In this document: positions 1 to 18,363 of the stretch, piece by piece
Layout of the letters: every line of letters begins with the position of its first letter
Numbering within the stretch: the first letter of the stretch is position 1
Origin: Cichorium intybus
Taxonomy: Eukaryota > Streptophyta > Magnoliopsida > Asterales > Asteraceae
Assembly: GCA_023525715.1 (NCBI GenBank)
Contig: CM042012.1
Coordinates: 36,754,189 to 36,818,188, forward strand
Direction of reading: 5' to 3'
DNA: 64,000 nucleotides
The notes under the pieces: model-generated
What the model was told of the DNA's origin: nothing
The model's database searches: none
The model's input: only the letters and a program-made list of their open reading frames with translations
Program-made: the position numbers and the translations under genes

Positions 1-846
1 GAAATCGCTGGCATACCAGAAGTCTGTGACTTTCCTGATTTGTTTCCAGAAGATCTTCCGGGGATACCCCCAACATGACAGGTCGAGTTCAGAATCGACT
101 TGATTCCGGGAGCTGCTGCCTAACAAAATCTCCATATAGACTAGCCCCAGCAGAGATGCAGGAGATATCTAGTCAACTACATGAACTACTAGAAAGGGAA
201 TCCATTAGACTGAGCTTCTCGCCTTGGGGAGCACCGATTTTATTTATGAAAAAGAAGGATGGATCCTTTGGAATGTGTATTAACTATAGAGAACTGAACA
301 AGTTGACTATCAAGAACACATACCCACTTCCCAAAATCGATCACCTGTTCGACCATTAACAGGGATTCAACTACTTTTCAAAGATCGATTTGAAAGCTGG
401 GTACCATCAACTTAGAGTTCAGGAGGAGGACGTTCCAAGGACATCATTTATGACTCAGTATGGCGACTGCGAAATTGGTCATGATAACTATTGAGTTGAC
501 CAATGCCCCGACGGTGTTTCATGGACTGAATCCAGACACCAAATTTCGGTGGCTTCAGGGAGCTAGTTCTAGAAAACACTCGCAAGACAAAGTATACTGA
601 TGGCCAAACATGAAAGCAGAGGTTGTTACTTATATGGGCAAGTGTTTGACTTGTGCCATGGTCAAGGTAGAATATCAAAAGCCCTCGGGTTTACTACAAC
701 AACCAGAAATACCCGAGTGGAAGTGGGAGCGGATAACCATGGACTTCATAACTAAGTTATCCAAGGCAACTGGTGAGCTGAACACCATATGGGTAATTGT
801 CGATAGGACCATATTATATATGTCTTTCATCCATTATGCCCCATAA
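1..846 (+). pseudogene. Ty3/gypsy pol relic: reverse transcriptase fragment joined to integrase fragment
   Basis: The stretch 75-359 reads as the N-terminal part of a Ty3/gypsy reverse transcriptase, with the PYRLAP motif, a PWGAPILF-like block, KKDGS and NYRELNK. A stop follows at 357-359, while RT similarity (DLKAGYHQLR-like) continues in broken form to about 470. From about 500 the sequence jumps to integrase: a zinc-finger tail (CLTCAMVK) and the start of the catalytic core (WERITMDFITKL) in 610-800. The RT active site, RNase H and the rest of the integrase are missing, so a large internal deletion joined the two pieces. No LTR is seen on the right side. The left end runs off the window. 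It cannot code for a working protein. Confidence 0.85.
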
Positions 847-3044
847 GACATTTTTCCTCAATATCCATATGTAAATTTTTGACAACTATTATTTGTTGTT
901 ATATGATAGGTTTGGTAGGAGAGTCGGTAATAGTGGAAAAGTAATTAAAATATTCAGTTAAAAATTATAATATTTTATATAATTATTTTGTTTTATCTTA
1001 TAAATTTAATCACAACATATTGTAATTATATGACTAGAAAACTTGGTTGGCGTAATGTTTCAAACCGCGCTGGGACATTCTTAGAGCGAGTTCACTTTTT
1101 TCATGCTTATATATTTTTTATGGTTATCAGTTGTCTAACTTTTGTAATATTTGGACATGTATATATTCCAATAACTATAAATAAAAAACATTGGATACTA
1201 AGCGAGTTATGACTCAAGAGCATGATAATATATTTATACGACAATATTGCCTCATATGGTAGTTTTAAAATGATAAAGCTTCAAGGGAGATTTCAAAGAA
1301 TTCAAAATGAAGTCGCCGCAATCTTAGATGGCATCGACTAGTGGACGAATGTCGGTTTATCGTGATGAGATGTCGTAATGAGTTTTGTTGAGGCTGATGG
1401 GCTACCTCAATAGGTGGTCCCTTATGAGATTGCAGTGTCTTTCTTTGCATGTTTTTGGAGCAGTTGGTGTTAAAGTGTCTTTTCACTATACCTACTACAA
1501 CACCAACAACAAAACTTTTCATTATACGATGGCTTGTATTAATTAAGAATCATGTTTCCTATTATTCGTTAAATTGTTTTGTCGAATATTTATGTCATAA
1601 CACTAATATGTAAAAAAATATTTGCGTGACTATTTTGAAAAACATGAATCAAAATATTTTCTAAATAACAATGTTATTCATTACTTAAACGTGATATGTG
1701 GTAAATCAAATATGGTGGGAGGTAAATTGAATGTGGTAGGTGGTAAATTAAATACGGTATGTGGTAATTGGAGGTTCTATAATTTAACTCATATGAATAC
1801 TCATTAATATTTACAAGTTTTTCATACATCTTTTTCAATTATTCAACTCACACTCTCTTTATTTTAACCTAAATTTTATTACATATTTTTACCGAAAATG
1901 ACAAAAAATGTATCACTTCCATGGACTACAAACGAATAACTTGCATTTGTACATTCTTGAATTATTGTTATGGATGATAAAATCCATGTAGTGGCTCCCC
2001 ATGTTACTATACATGATTGTGTTGGACCTGCACAATGCATATGTTTCACTTTGAAATGAGACGTGGAAACTATCGCACCCAACAACTCAACCCTAAATGG
2101 ATGATTTTAAATCGAAAGAGGACTATGTTCAACTGCATTTATCACAACATCGACAATGTACGTCTGAATGATGATTAAGCTAATATTTTTGAGATGACTA
2201 AAGAGCAATACAAATTCAAAAGTAACGGTAGTGACTTTGCCAATGAAGCAGCTTGGAATGTTCTTAAAAATTTTCATTAGTTTTAATATGTAATGTTTTT
2301 TCCTATGATATAATTTTTTTTCTAATATGTGATAGTTCTTGATCGCTTTGTCATTACATTTATTACAAACTTAATTTTCAGAACACCCATCAGAACACCC
2401 ACCAGGAAATTGTAAAGGATACATCTAATTCAAACAACATATTCAATGCGGTCCCATTATGCCCGAAGCCCATAAATCACCATATACGCACCATAGACAC
2501 GCTTTTATTTTTGCCTCTTTTAGTTTTTCTGAGAATTGGACTCATTATTCATTTTCTTTAACATGTGCTAATAGAACGTCTGGACAGTGATTAAGAATCT
2601 GACTCCTTTTTGATTATCTTCGGTTGGCTTCTTCAGCTCATGTCATCGTTTGAAATATGTAATCAGCATCTTAGCTGGTAGCGGTTCATCCAGGCATTCA
2701 AAAAGTGAGTTAATATCGAAACATATATAAAAATTTCCCTTTTTATAATGCTAAATAACATTTTCACTTGAATTCATTCAGAGTGCATAAGAGACTAATA
2801 TAATTATAGTATTTTATATACTACTTAAATAAGATGACATATAAATATCAAACATTACATAATAAGTTGTATTTGTCCAAAAAAAAGAGTCAGTTTTTTA
2901 TATTTTCGCAGATAACCTTAAAATTTCACGGATGACATGTGTTTAAAAGAGAATTTTACAGATTACATGAGAATTTACTAAAGGCTATTATGGTAAAAGA
3001 TTTTTTGATTAATTATTTAAAAATGATAAATAAACCATATTTTA
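847..3044. other. AT-rich spacer, no gene recognised
   Basis: I see no open frame with a recognisable domain and no RNA gene here. The short frames present have no family resemblance. The sequence is AT-rich with scattered T and A runs, as in old decayed transposon DNA. Confidence 0.5.
1690..1772 (+). repeat. short imperfect tandem repeat, about 23 bp unit
   Basis: The motif 'TGTGGTAAATY-AATRTGGT' recurs three to four times in a row (around 1692, 1720, 1741 and 1762) with small changes. It is the only local tandem structure in this spacer. Confidence 0.6.
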
Positions 3045-3047
3045 TTA

Positions 3048-3195
3048 GGTGTTGTTTTGTTTTTGAAGAGGTAAAAAGGTCTGCAGTCTGCGGACCACAT
3101 CTGCATAGCATCTACAGAGAAGATGTGGACTAAATGTCTGCAGACTGCAAAAAGAAGACTATTTGTTTTTTAAACTCTGCAGATTATGAAAATAA
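3048..3195. repeat. CTGCAG-rich TIR element relic (copy 1)
   Basis: It begins with TTGTTTTGTTTTTGAAGAG and contains repeated CTGCAGACTGC-like words and AGATGTGGAC. The same vocabulary recurs at 3655-3870, 9598-9816 and twice in 34049-35784. Elements of this dispersed family have a GTTTGTTTTT-type start and an AAAAACAAAC-type end. This copy is short and degraded. Confidence 0.5.
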
Positions 3196-3654
3196 ACTTC
3201 TAAATAAACTTTTTTTTAAGTAAAACACATGAGTACGTTTAATTTATGATATTAACGAATTTAAGGATCAACGCAAATATTTATTTTCTTAAACAATAAA
3301 GAATAAAAATTACGTAACTAAAGTTGGATTTACAAATAGTTTGTAAAGCTAAAAATTTGCGTAAGATTGTGAACCAAAGTTCTTGTTAAAATATATTTGT
3401 AGGTTTCAAATAGTTTATAAGTATGATTTATAATAAAAAAGAGTCTATTATATGATATTAACGAATTTAAATATCAAAGCAAACATTTCATTTTTTTAAG
3501 TTTGTAACATTTTTTTAAAAGTTTTGCAAATTTATCTTCATTTTGTTTAAAAACTTAGAAAAATAAATATTATTTACTTCGAAAAAGTAATGTTGATAAA
3601 AAAATCGCAACTATTAGTTAAAAAAAGTGTTTTTAAAAACAAATATTTGTATTT

Positions 3655-3870
3655 TTTTTTAAATCGAAGGTGGCCGGCGGCTGCGGTTTGGTTGACGACG
3701 CAAGGAAGAGAAAACGCAAGACCGGTTGGAGGAGAAAACGAAATGTTTAGGTCTGCGGTATTCGAAAAAACAAACACTTTGTGAAGGTCCATGTCTGCAC
3801 GTCGTCTATGTGGCACAGATAAAAATAGTCAGGAAGATATACAAAAAAAAAAAAAAAAAAACAGACCCTT
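3655..3870. repeat. CTGCAG-rich TIR element relic (copy 2)
   Basis: It shares 'TTCGAAAAAACAAACACT', 'GAAGGTCCATGTCTG', 'GTCTA-TGGC' and 'CAGGAAGAT' with the units at 34049-35784, and ends in an A run followed by CAGACCC, like the AACAAACAACCCTG ends there. It is a decayed copy lying in the upstream region of the CRK gene. Confidence 0.55.
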
Positions 3871-4248
3871 ACTAAATATTCTTACTTTACCGGATCAAGA
3901 TATAAATATCAAAATCAAGATAAATAGATTAAATTTTTTTTATTGGATTCTAAGTGTAAAGACGACAAAACACCACGGGTCGGGTCGAATAGCTGAACGT
4001 TGAATTCGTCGTTTGCGGGTAGATTGTAGAGGCTCGTTTCAATGTTAGCAGCGTCAAAAATTAAATGTCTTTGCTATTGATGATAAAACTCACATTAAAA
4101 ATGGCATCTCGATTGGAATGTTTCTATATCTCCATTGAAATCATCTACATAAAAAATAGTATAAATCTATGCGTACGTGATGTTCTATGTTCGCCGTTTA
4201 ATGATTCTGAAACTGTTCTTTCGCCGGACGGAGTAATTATCGCCAGTA
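3871..4248 (+). promoter_or_regulatory. upstream region and probable 5' UTR of the CRK gene
   Basis: This is the stretch between a repeat relic and the CRK start codon. I see no clear TATA box at a set distance and cannot place the transcription start. Short frames here have no recognisable domain. Confidence 0.3.
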
Positions 4249-7200
4249 ATGGGGGATTGCTGTAGCAAAGGCACCGTCGCAGCGTCAGCCGTGAAAGACA
4301 ATGTTAACCATGGATCAACCGCTGCTGTCAGAAACCACAATCAACACAAACCGCCGTCTCAGGGTGGCTCGGTTGGTAAAGTGAGCAACGGTGCTCTCAG
4401 CAGCGACACCCCACTTCACTCTTACACAGGGAGTCCAGGGCAGGTCCCATACCCGGAGGGAGTTGGGGCGACTCCATCACCGGCGGGGACACCAAGGAGA
4501 ACATTCAAATGGCCGTTCCCGCCTCCGTCCCCGGCGAAACCGATCATGTCGGCGATACGGAAACGGCGGGAGTCGAAGAAAGAAAAGCCGGCTGCCATAC
4601 AAGAAGACGACAGGAAGGAGAGAGAGCCACCGCTGGATAAACATTTCGGGTTTCCAAGGAACTTCCGGGCCAAATATGAGTTGGGGAAGGAAGTAGGAAG
4701 AGGACATTTCGGCCATACTTGTCGAGCAAAGTGTAAAAAGGGAGCTCTCAAAAACCAGTCTGTTGCAGTTAAAATCATCTCCAAATCTAAGGTACTTAGA
4801 TGAATTCCTGCACTCACTTCATTAGCTGATAACTTAATTCTTGATGAATTCTAGGCTCTACCCACTTCAAATTTAAAAAAAATTCAGTGAATTACTGTAG
4901 TTTTTATCGAAGAATATTGACGAATTCATTCCCTTGTTCAATAATTTGCTTTTGTTTACAACAAGAATTCTTGCACTTACCACTTTAACTCTTGAATAAG
5001 TTCAGTGGATTGCTGTTATTTACTGAAGTTCTTGAATCCTGATGAAGTTTCGTACTTACCCACTTTAGATCCTTAAACCAATTTAGTGAATTGTTGCTTA
5101 CGAAGTTCTTGAATCTTGATGAATTCTTGCAATTGCCCACTTTAAAATAAGTTCTAAATTGCTATTCTATGCACTTTTAGTTCTTGAATCCAATGAGTAC
5201 TACATTCTGATAAAAAGGTTTACTACTAAATACGAACTGAAACAAGGCAAAATCGATGCAAGATTAATCATAGAACTAAAACAGAGCACTAGCAGTTGTG
5301 ATGCTAACGGATTGACTATATTTAAGCAGATGACCTCGGCTATATCAATTGAAGATGTACGTAGGGAGGTAAGATTACTAAAAGGCTTATCTGGGCATCA
5401 ACACATGGTCCAGTTCTATGATGCATTTGAAGATGATCTTAATGTGTATATAGTCATGGAGTATGTAAAACGTCTCTTCTTTCTTTGTCTTATACATAAG
5501 TGCATTTTGCAATCCCATAATTATAACAACGTTGTCTTACAGATTATGCGAAGGGGGAGAGCTTCTTGACCGCATATTATCCAGGTTAAGTTGAACAATC
5601 GTGTTCCTACTCCTAATAACTAATTTGCATATACTTACCAATTTTTACGGTTTTCTCGTTATAGGGGTGGAAGATATACCGAAAAAGATGCTAAATCAAT
5701 CGTTGTCCAAATACTAAGTGCAGCTTCGTTCACTCATCTACAGGGAGTTGTGCATCGTGATTTAAAGCCAGAGGTATCCATTATTTACAATTTCTTTCGT
5801 TTAATTATGCTCGGGACTATCGAATGACACATACATATTAACACGACAATTCTTGCGCAGAATTTTCTCTTTAGCACAAAAGACGAAGATTCTCCAATGA
5901 AGGTTATAGATTTCGGTTTATCTGATTTTGTTAGACCAGGTAAGGCGCCGTTTCTTTTTAACTTAATTTGGTAATCAGTTTCAAATAATGTTTATTTGCA
6001 GATCAACGTCTGAATGATATTGTTGGCAGTGCGTACTATGTTGCGCCTGAAGTGCTCCACCGATCGTATAATGTTGAGGCTGACATGTGGAGTATTGGTG
6101 TTATAACATATATATTATTATGTGGAAGCCGTCCATTTTTTGCAAGAACTGAATCGGGTATATTTCGTTCCGTGGTAAGGGCTGATCTTAATCTTAACGG
6201 ATCACCTTGGCCTTCTGTATCTGTAGAAGCCAAAGATTTCGTCAAAAGATTACTTAACAAGGACCATAGAAAAAGAATGACAGCTTCCCAAGCTATGAGT
6301 AAGATATATATTTGTTAAAATTGATCTTCTATCGAGTGGTAACATGTGTTGTAATGCATTTGTAGCTCATCCATGGTTGAGAGACGAAAACCATGCAGTG
6401 CCGTTGGACATTATGGTCTACAAGTTGGTCAAGTCGTATGTTCGAGCCACACCATTAAGGCGGGCGGCACTCAAGGTATATGTTCTAGTCTACCGGGCTT
6501 TTTCAGCCCGGACCAAACAAGACCGACCAAAATTGGTCAGTCTTGAACGGGCACGGTCTTTGAGCCGGCCAATTTTTTGTTAGGCTTGTGTTTTTCATTT
6601 TTTCATAAATATTGTAATTTCATTATGTCTTATTTAGAGTAATCCTCTTTTAACATATACTTGCAAATCATGTTTGAATTTGAACAAATCGCACACAAAA
6701 CCGTATTTCAAAATTAAGAATTTAAGGGTCGACTATTTAATAATATTTCGAAATTGTATTGAAAACTCAATATATATATTATAAATTTTAAAAGTAATAA
6801 ATTATTGTATATTCTATTAAAGGTAATAGATTTATCATTATTAAAATTCTTGTAATAAACTTTCAATCTATAATTTATAGCGGTTAATGTAAAATAGATT
6901 TTATAAACGAAATAGGATCAAACGGACTAGATTATCGATCCTCCCTAACCATCGGCCTGAATCGGGCTTTTTCCGGATCATCTTTGAGTGGACCGGATTT
7001 TTTGAGCCCAGGTCAAGTTCCCCTCCTATACAAGCTGGCACTTGTTTAATTCCGTATGGTTTTCGAATATTACAGGCTCTCTCAAAAGCTTTGACCAAGA
7101 ACGAGCTGATATACCTAAGTGCTCAGTTTGATCTCTTGGAACCTGAAGATGGGTGTGTTTCCCTGGACAATTTCAATACGGTTTGTTCCTTCTGAAATTA

Positions 7201-7818
7201 CTCTAAAATAAGTCCAAATCGACTTCAAGCACAACAAATGTAAACAAATTTGGCCCTAAATGTGCAGGCTCTTGTGAAACATTCAACTGCTGCCATGAAA
7301 GAATCACGGGTCTTGGATATCTTAGATAAGGTAAAACGACAACTCCCTGTTTCTGGTTTTTACAACAAAGAATTTGACTTTTTTAGGTTTGACTCACGGC
7401 AACAACATCTGGGTACTATGATCGCAGATGAAGCCCTTATCTTACGCTCAAATGACATTTGAAGAGTTTTCTGCTGCTGCAATAAGCCCACATCAACTCG
7501 AGGCTCTTGAAGAATGGGAAATGATTGCAAATTCGGCTTTTCAGTACTTTGAACTTGAGGGAAACCGTGTAATTTCTGTAGATGTATTAGCACAGGTGCT
7601 GATTTTAAATCTCTCTGTTTACACTACTCTCTTAATTCTTGGTTTTTTGAGTATTGTATTGTGAAAATTTGATGCAGGAAATGAACGTGGGTGAATCAAG
7701 TTACTCGATACTGAAGGATTGGATAAGAAACAGTGACGGAAAACTCAGTTTTCTTGGGTATACGAAGTTTTTGCATGGTTTGTCGATTCGTAGTTCCAAC
7801 ATGAGGCAACAACAATAA
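4249..7818 (+). CDS. CRK: CDPK-related protein kinase (CRK family), 11 exons, 595 aa
   Basis: This is a Ser/Thr kinase of the CDPK-related group: calmodulin-type kinases with degenerate EF-hands, usually membrane-anchored. Exons with GT-AG borders are 4249-4791, 5330-5460, 5543-5584, 5665-5773, 5861-5939, 6002-6298, 6366-6475, 7076-7180, 7268-7330, 7428-7595 and 7678-7818, giving 1788 nt including the stop with all phases consistent. The protein starts MGDCCS, which suits myristoylation of Gly2 and palmitoylation of Cys4/5. A Pro- and basic-rich variable region follows. The kinase domain begins near residue 143: Gly loop G150-x-G152-xx-G155, Lys175 in VAVK, HRDLKPEN with Asp271, DFG at 292-294, and GSAYYVAPEVL. 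The C-terminal third is the CRK regulatory region with degenerate EF-hands, ending KLSFLGYTKFLHG. Eleven exons and about 600 aa are normal for the family. No frameshift or missing catalytic residue is seen, so it is probably functional. Confidence 0.95.
4800..5325 (+). repeat. degenerate tandem repeat in CRK intron 1
   Basis: Intron 1 (4792-5329) holds four to five diverged copies of a unit of roughly 90-100 bp built from 'TTCTTGAATCYTGATGAA', 'TTCTTGCACTTACC', 'CCACTTTAA' and 'TTCAGTGAATTGCTG'. Copies are visible around 4840, 4965, 5025 and 5105. The array fills most of the intron and is absent from the other introns. Confidence 0.65.
6476..7075 (+). other. CRK intron 7 with GC-rich hairpin islands
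   Basis: This is the longest CRK intron (600 bp). It holds a short palindrome, CCGGGCTTTTTCAGCCCGG, near 6495. A related GC-rich island near 6940-7020 (CGGGCTTTTTCCGG, TGGACCGG) lies inside otherwise very AT-rich DNA. The islands look like remains of an inserted element, but I cannot define clean ends or a target duplication. Confidence 0.4.
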
Positions 7819-8087
7819 CACATAAAATGGATTTAGAAATAAATCGAAGATGTATTCTACATGTGGCCAACTACTAAGTTGGCTGGTCATTCGTTCAGGG
7901 GTAGTTTTGTCTTTTAGAGAGTCTGTATTTTACAAGTTATACATGGAGACCCGTTCTAAAGATGGAGAAACGTGCTTATATATATGGTTACGTATGGATA
8001 TTACATCGATCTATATTTTTCATAGTTTGTGTGGTTTATAGCAATAAATATACTTTTACATTTATTGACCGATCTTCAGAAACTAAG

Positions 8088-8310
8088 AAAGAATCGCACT
8101 CACGATGAAGAAAGTTGCATAATGCATTAAGAACTATAAAATCAAGAATTGAACAAGCTGAAAAAGTCTTTGAAACAGAAAATACGGTGACGAATGTATG
8201 TATATGATGCTGGTGTGATGAAGCAAAAAAATTAATGCGGCCTTGATGCTGGAACCCATATTCCATTCCTGTTCACTCCATCAGGATATCCATGAGCAAT
8301 GTTAACATGG
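8088..8310 (-). pseudogene. SAUR-like gene fragment, decayed
   Basis: On the minus strand, words encoding E-Y-G-F-Q-x-Q-G near 8240-8265 match the SAUR domain of the intact gene at 17854-18201. The nucleotide match continues on both sides: upstream coding DNA to about 8308 (CAAGAACAATGG versus CATGAGCAATGT) and the 3' end (AAGAAYCGCAC, ATCAAGAATKGAAC). The SAUR start, the N-terminal half and the reading frame after the QG motif are lost. It lies convergent to CRK, about 270 bp past its stop. I read it as the remains of a second SAUR gene, related by an old duplication. Confidence 0.6.
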
Positions 8311-8330
8311 AAAAAATAAATAAAGGGTGA

Positions 8331-8424
8331 TCTTAAATAAACCTCCTCTATGTGTGTGGATGTGTGTGTTGTGTGGGTTGACTTCCACACATGTCACATC
8401 ATGAGGAGTTTATTTATCAATACC
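8331..8424. mobile_element. small foldback (MITE-like) element
   Basis: The left end TAAATAAACCTCCTCTATG and the right end read in reverse (GATAAATAAACTCCTCATGA) are near-complementary, and inner TGTGTGGA and TCCACACA words extend the stem. The piece is under 100 bp, would fold into one hairpin, and has no coding capacity. Confidence 0.55.
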
Positions 8425-9143
8425 CATAAATAAAACAAATAGGCCTTTTAGAAGCTATAACATGATTAACATCCCAAATGGAAGGTTTTCTTTTAAAGGT
8501 TATTAATATTAGAATTAGCTATGAAAGTACTCTTTATTAGGATTGTGCTATAGCTATCCCCCATTTCATATTGTATTCCCTAGTAACCCATCAAATCAAA
8601 AATGGTTTTATTTTATTAGTTTTTTTAATTAATACACCACCTGATTTGATTAACAGATTTGTTTTATCTCAATTTCATCTTTTATTATTATTATTATTAA
8701 ATTAAATTTATTATTATTAACTTTATAAAATAAAATTATAACCGTTCGTGTTTATTGATAATCCAATGTCTCTTTTTTATTCGTTCGAATTTAGTCAGTC
8801 GTTTATAAATCAAGTGGTTGAATTAGAATTTATTTTTTATAAAATCTTTCGGGTTATACCATTTGTAAGTAATCGAAATTCGTGTTATTATTAGTCGGAA
8901 ACCATCATTCTTGGTCTGTCGACCCAGACATAATATTGGATCAAACTTTGCATTATATTATTATTTATATTGTTATTTTTATACATTCGTTCGAATTTGA
9001 CATAACCGTTTTGATATAATTTGTTATAATTTTATAAAATTATAAATGTCGTTTGTTGTGTCGTAATTACTTTAAAAAAACTATTGTTTATTGTTACTAA
9101 AACGTAAAATTATAAAATGTAAATTCATTGTTATTGTTTTTCA

Positions 9144-9174
<31 letters not shown>

Positions 9175-9597
9175 CAAATACTATTAATAAAATAAAAGAA
9201 AAAGAAAAATAAAAAGACAACAAACAAACAAAATAGACAAAAGACAAAAGAAAAAACTACAAAAAGACAAAAAAATCAAATAGGGGGGTACGATTAGATA
9301 GTAGGAGAGGTATGTATCGAATCACCCTTTTTATTATTGGAAGGCATACATCTGTTCTGATAATTTCTATAAACCACATACTACTTAATAAATGTTTTTT
9401 TAATTTTATGTTTTTTTTTACAATTAATCAATTCCATTCCATAATATTTTATTGAAAAAAAGACAAATATGTCTAATCTTATTGGTTATTTTTCAACAAA
9501 TGATCAAAATTGACCCCAATCACCTAAATAACCATGAATTTCATAGATAGCATCTGCCAAATTCGCAAAACATTTGTGAAAATCATCAAAACTATGA
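8425..9597. other. AT-rich spacer with (TAA)n microsatellite
   Basis: No gene is recognised. A short (ATA)n run sits at about 9146-9172, and A-rich 'AAAGACAAA' words follow to 9270. Confidence 0.5.
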
Positions 9598-9816
9598 CGC
9601 TGTTTGTTTTTGAAGAGGTAAAATACAATTTACATGTCTATTTTAGAAGAAGTCTGTGAGTTTTAGAAGAGTCTTTCCCAAGTCTTCTAGGAGAATAGGG
9701 CGTGCATACAGTTTTAGGTTTGCAGTATTTTAAAATACAAACAGTCCATGAACAAAACATGATCGCAGACAAAAAAGGTCAAGAAGAGATTTTGAAAAAA
9801 AAAACAAACAACACCT
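9598..9816. mobile_element. non-autonomous TIR element of the CTGCAG/GTTTGTTTTT family
   Basis: The left end CTGTTTGTTTTTGAAGAG and the right end read in reverse (TTGTTTGTTTTTTTTTT then CTCTTC) form imperfect terminal inverted repeats around about 220 bp without coding capacity. The interior shares TTTTAGGTTTGCAGTATT and GTCCATGA words with the copies at 3655 and 34049. CTATG occurs just outside both ends and could be part of a decayed 8-bp duplication, which would fit hAT, but this is weak. Confidence 0.55.

Positions 9817-12835
<3,019 letters not shown>

Positions 12836-12893
<58 letters not shown>
12836..12893. repeat. (TA)n array 3
   Basis: A pure TA run of about 58 bp. Confidence 0.98.

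Positions 12894-16770
<3,877 letters not shown>

Positions 16771-16858
<88 letters not shown>
16771..16858. repeat. (TA)n array 8
   Basis: A pure TA run of about 88 bp; the last array of the cluster. Confidence 0.98.
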
Positions 16859-16862
<4 letters not shown>

Positions 16863-17853
16863 AATAGCTGTTTAGAAAATGAATGATAGATTTGAGTCCG
16901 AAGATGTAATACAGAATAGGTGTGACATGAAGTGGAAGAATTTTATAAAAGGATGTTTGAGATTCTAAACTTGTTTCATACTAATAGGGATGGGTTTCGA
17001 TGAACGGAGAGATCACGCTACACTAATACACAACGTAAATTTAAAGAGAAAATGTTTGTTCGAGCCATTCCGTTGTGATATCCAACAACTTCAACACCTC
17101 AAACCATCCCATAAAGGGTTTGTCATTGGTTTTCTGGAAACGATAACGATATGTTAATGGGAAACCACAACCTTCTGTTCAATACTTGATTAACTCGGGG
17201 AAAACATGGCTATATCTCTTTTAGAAATCAAACAAAAATTCCAAAAAAAGTTATATTTTCGACTTTCTAGTTATGCTTTTTACGTGATTAAAGAAAACAT
17301 CACAATCTATATAAATAGCATATCCCATTTCAGTTTAGGTATTCATTTTGATAACTTCTCAATTGCGTTTAAATAATCTTAAAAATCAACGTACTAATAA
17401 GAATCAATCTAAACACAACAACAGCGTTTCCTTTTACTTTAAAAAAGTTTTGCTGTAATATTGTTGCTTGGAATATGCTTAAATAATTTATTTACTTTAC
17501 ATATATATAAAACCGTCATGAATTTACTGATTATTCGTATTAAACCCATAAACACTAGTTGAAGACAATTAAAAACATTTAAAATGTTGTTCTAGCATAT
17601 GTATCCTTAGATCTATACTGTATATTTAACTAATATATATTTTATATAATGCGTAAATCGATTTTTTTTCATCAAAACAATGAGATTATATCATTTTGAT
17701 ATTTCTTTTTCATCGACTTTGTTGTCTGTCTATATATCAATTTACACATAGACATTTACAAACCCATTTCCCAAAGCTAACAAAGAACCGCACCCACCTT
17801 CAGAAGATACAGAATTACTGCAAGAACTATTAAGATCAAGAATGGAACCTTGA
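16859..17853. other. spacer downstream of the SAUR gene
   Basis: No gene is recognised. The part next to the SAUR stop (about 17640-17853) is presumably its 3' UTR and flank. I could not identify a convincing DST instability element. Confidence 0.4.
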
Positions 17854-18201
17854 TCAATCTTTGAAGCAGCAAATAGGATGATGGTTGTTATGATAGTATG
17901 GATGACGATGACCTTTTTCAATTAATCTTTGAACATTACAGAAGTCTTGAACACGGCAAGGAATGATAATGGGACCTTGATTCTGGAAACCATACTCCTC
18001 TTCGGCCTCCTTCAAAAGCTCCAAGAACAATGGATGATTCATGTACATAACTGGTATTACGAACCTCTTCTTCTCTTCATCTTCATGTCCCACCATCACA
18101 GTCACACACCCTTTTGGTATGTTCTTCTTGTGATCATCTTTCTTCATCACATCATGATGAACATGATGATGGAAGGTCAAGAAATGTTCACCAGCACCCA
18201 T
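17854..18201 (-). CDS. SAUR family protein, SAUR32-like, 115 aa, single exon
   Basis: Small auxin-up RNA proteins are short plant proteins. Several inhibit PP2C.D phosphatases and so activate the plasma-membrane proton pump and cell expansion. SAUR32-like members act in seedling growth. The protein starts MGAGEHFLTF, has a His/Lys-rich N-terminus, then the SAUR core from about residue 28: IPKGCVTVMVG, RFVIPVMYMNHPLF, LLKEAEEEYGF and PIIIPC. A His-rich tail ends in CCFKD. The MGxGE start, the EEEYGF box and the C-terminal C-F pair fit SAUR32-type proteins. The ATG at 18201 was chosen because the only in-frame codon two positions upstream is GTG. There is no intron, as usual for SAURs. A decayed relative lies at 8088-8310. 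Confidence 0.93.
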   Translation of the reverse strand: MGAGEHFLTFHHHVHHDVMKKDDHKKNIPKGCVTVMVGHEDEEKKRFVIPVMYMNHPLFLELLKEAEEEYGFQNQGPIIIPCRVQDFCNVQRLIEKGHRHPYYHNNHHPICCFKD

Positions 18202-18349
18202 GATCACGATTCACCAATAGAGAAAGAAACACGATAAGAAGAAGATATTACGAGTAATTAAGAATATAATTTTAACAAGATTCTGCTTGAAACTTGTTCA
18301 TTTTGGGTTTCTTAACAAAGAGTGCATCGTTTCAGGACTACGAGGTGGA

Positions 18350-18363
18350 TGGGTATATATATG
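18350..18363 (-). promoter_or_regulatory. possible TATA box of the SAUR gene
   Basis: On the minus strand CATATATATACCC lies about 150 bp upstream of the SAUR ATG, which would allow a leader of about 120 nt. Only the TATA-like word and its position support it. Confidence 0.4.

Noticed and set aside
4391..4817. Overlapping frames on both strands over CRK exon 1
   Set aside because: They are shadows of the GC-richer kinase exon. The CRK frame alone matches a protein family and has consistent splice phases.
17929..18237. Plus-strand frame of about 100 codons over the SAUR gene
   Set aside because: It is antisense to the SAUR coding region and has no domain of its own.
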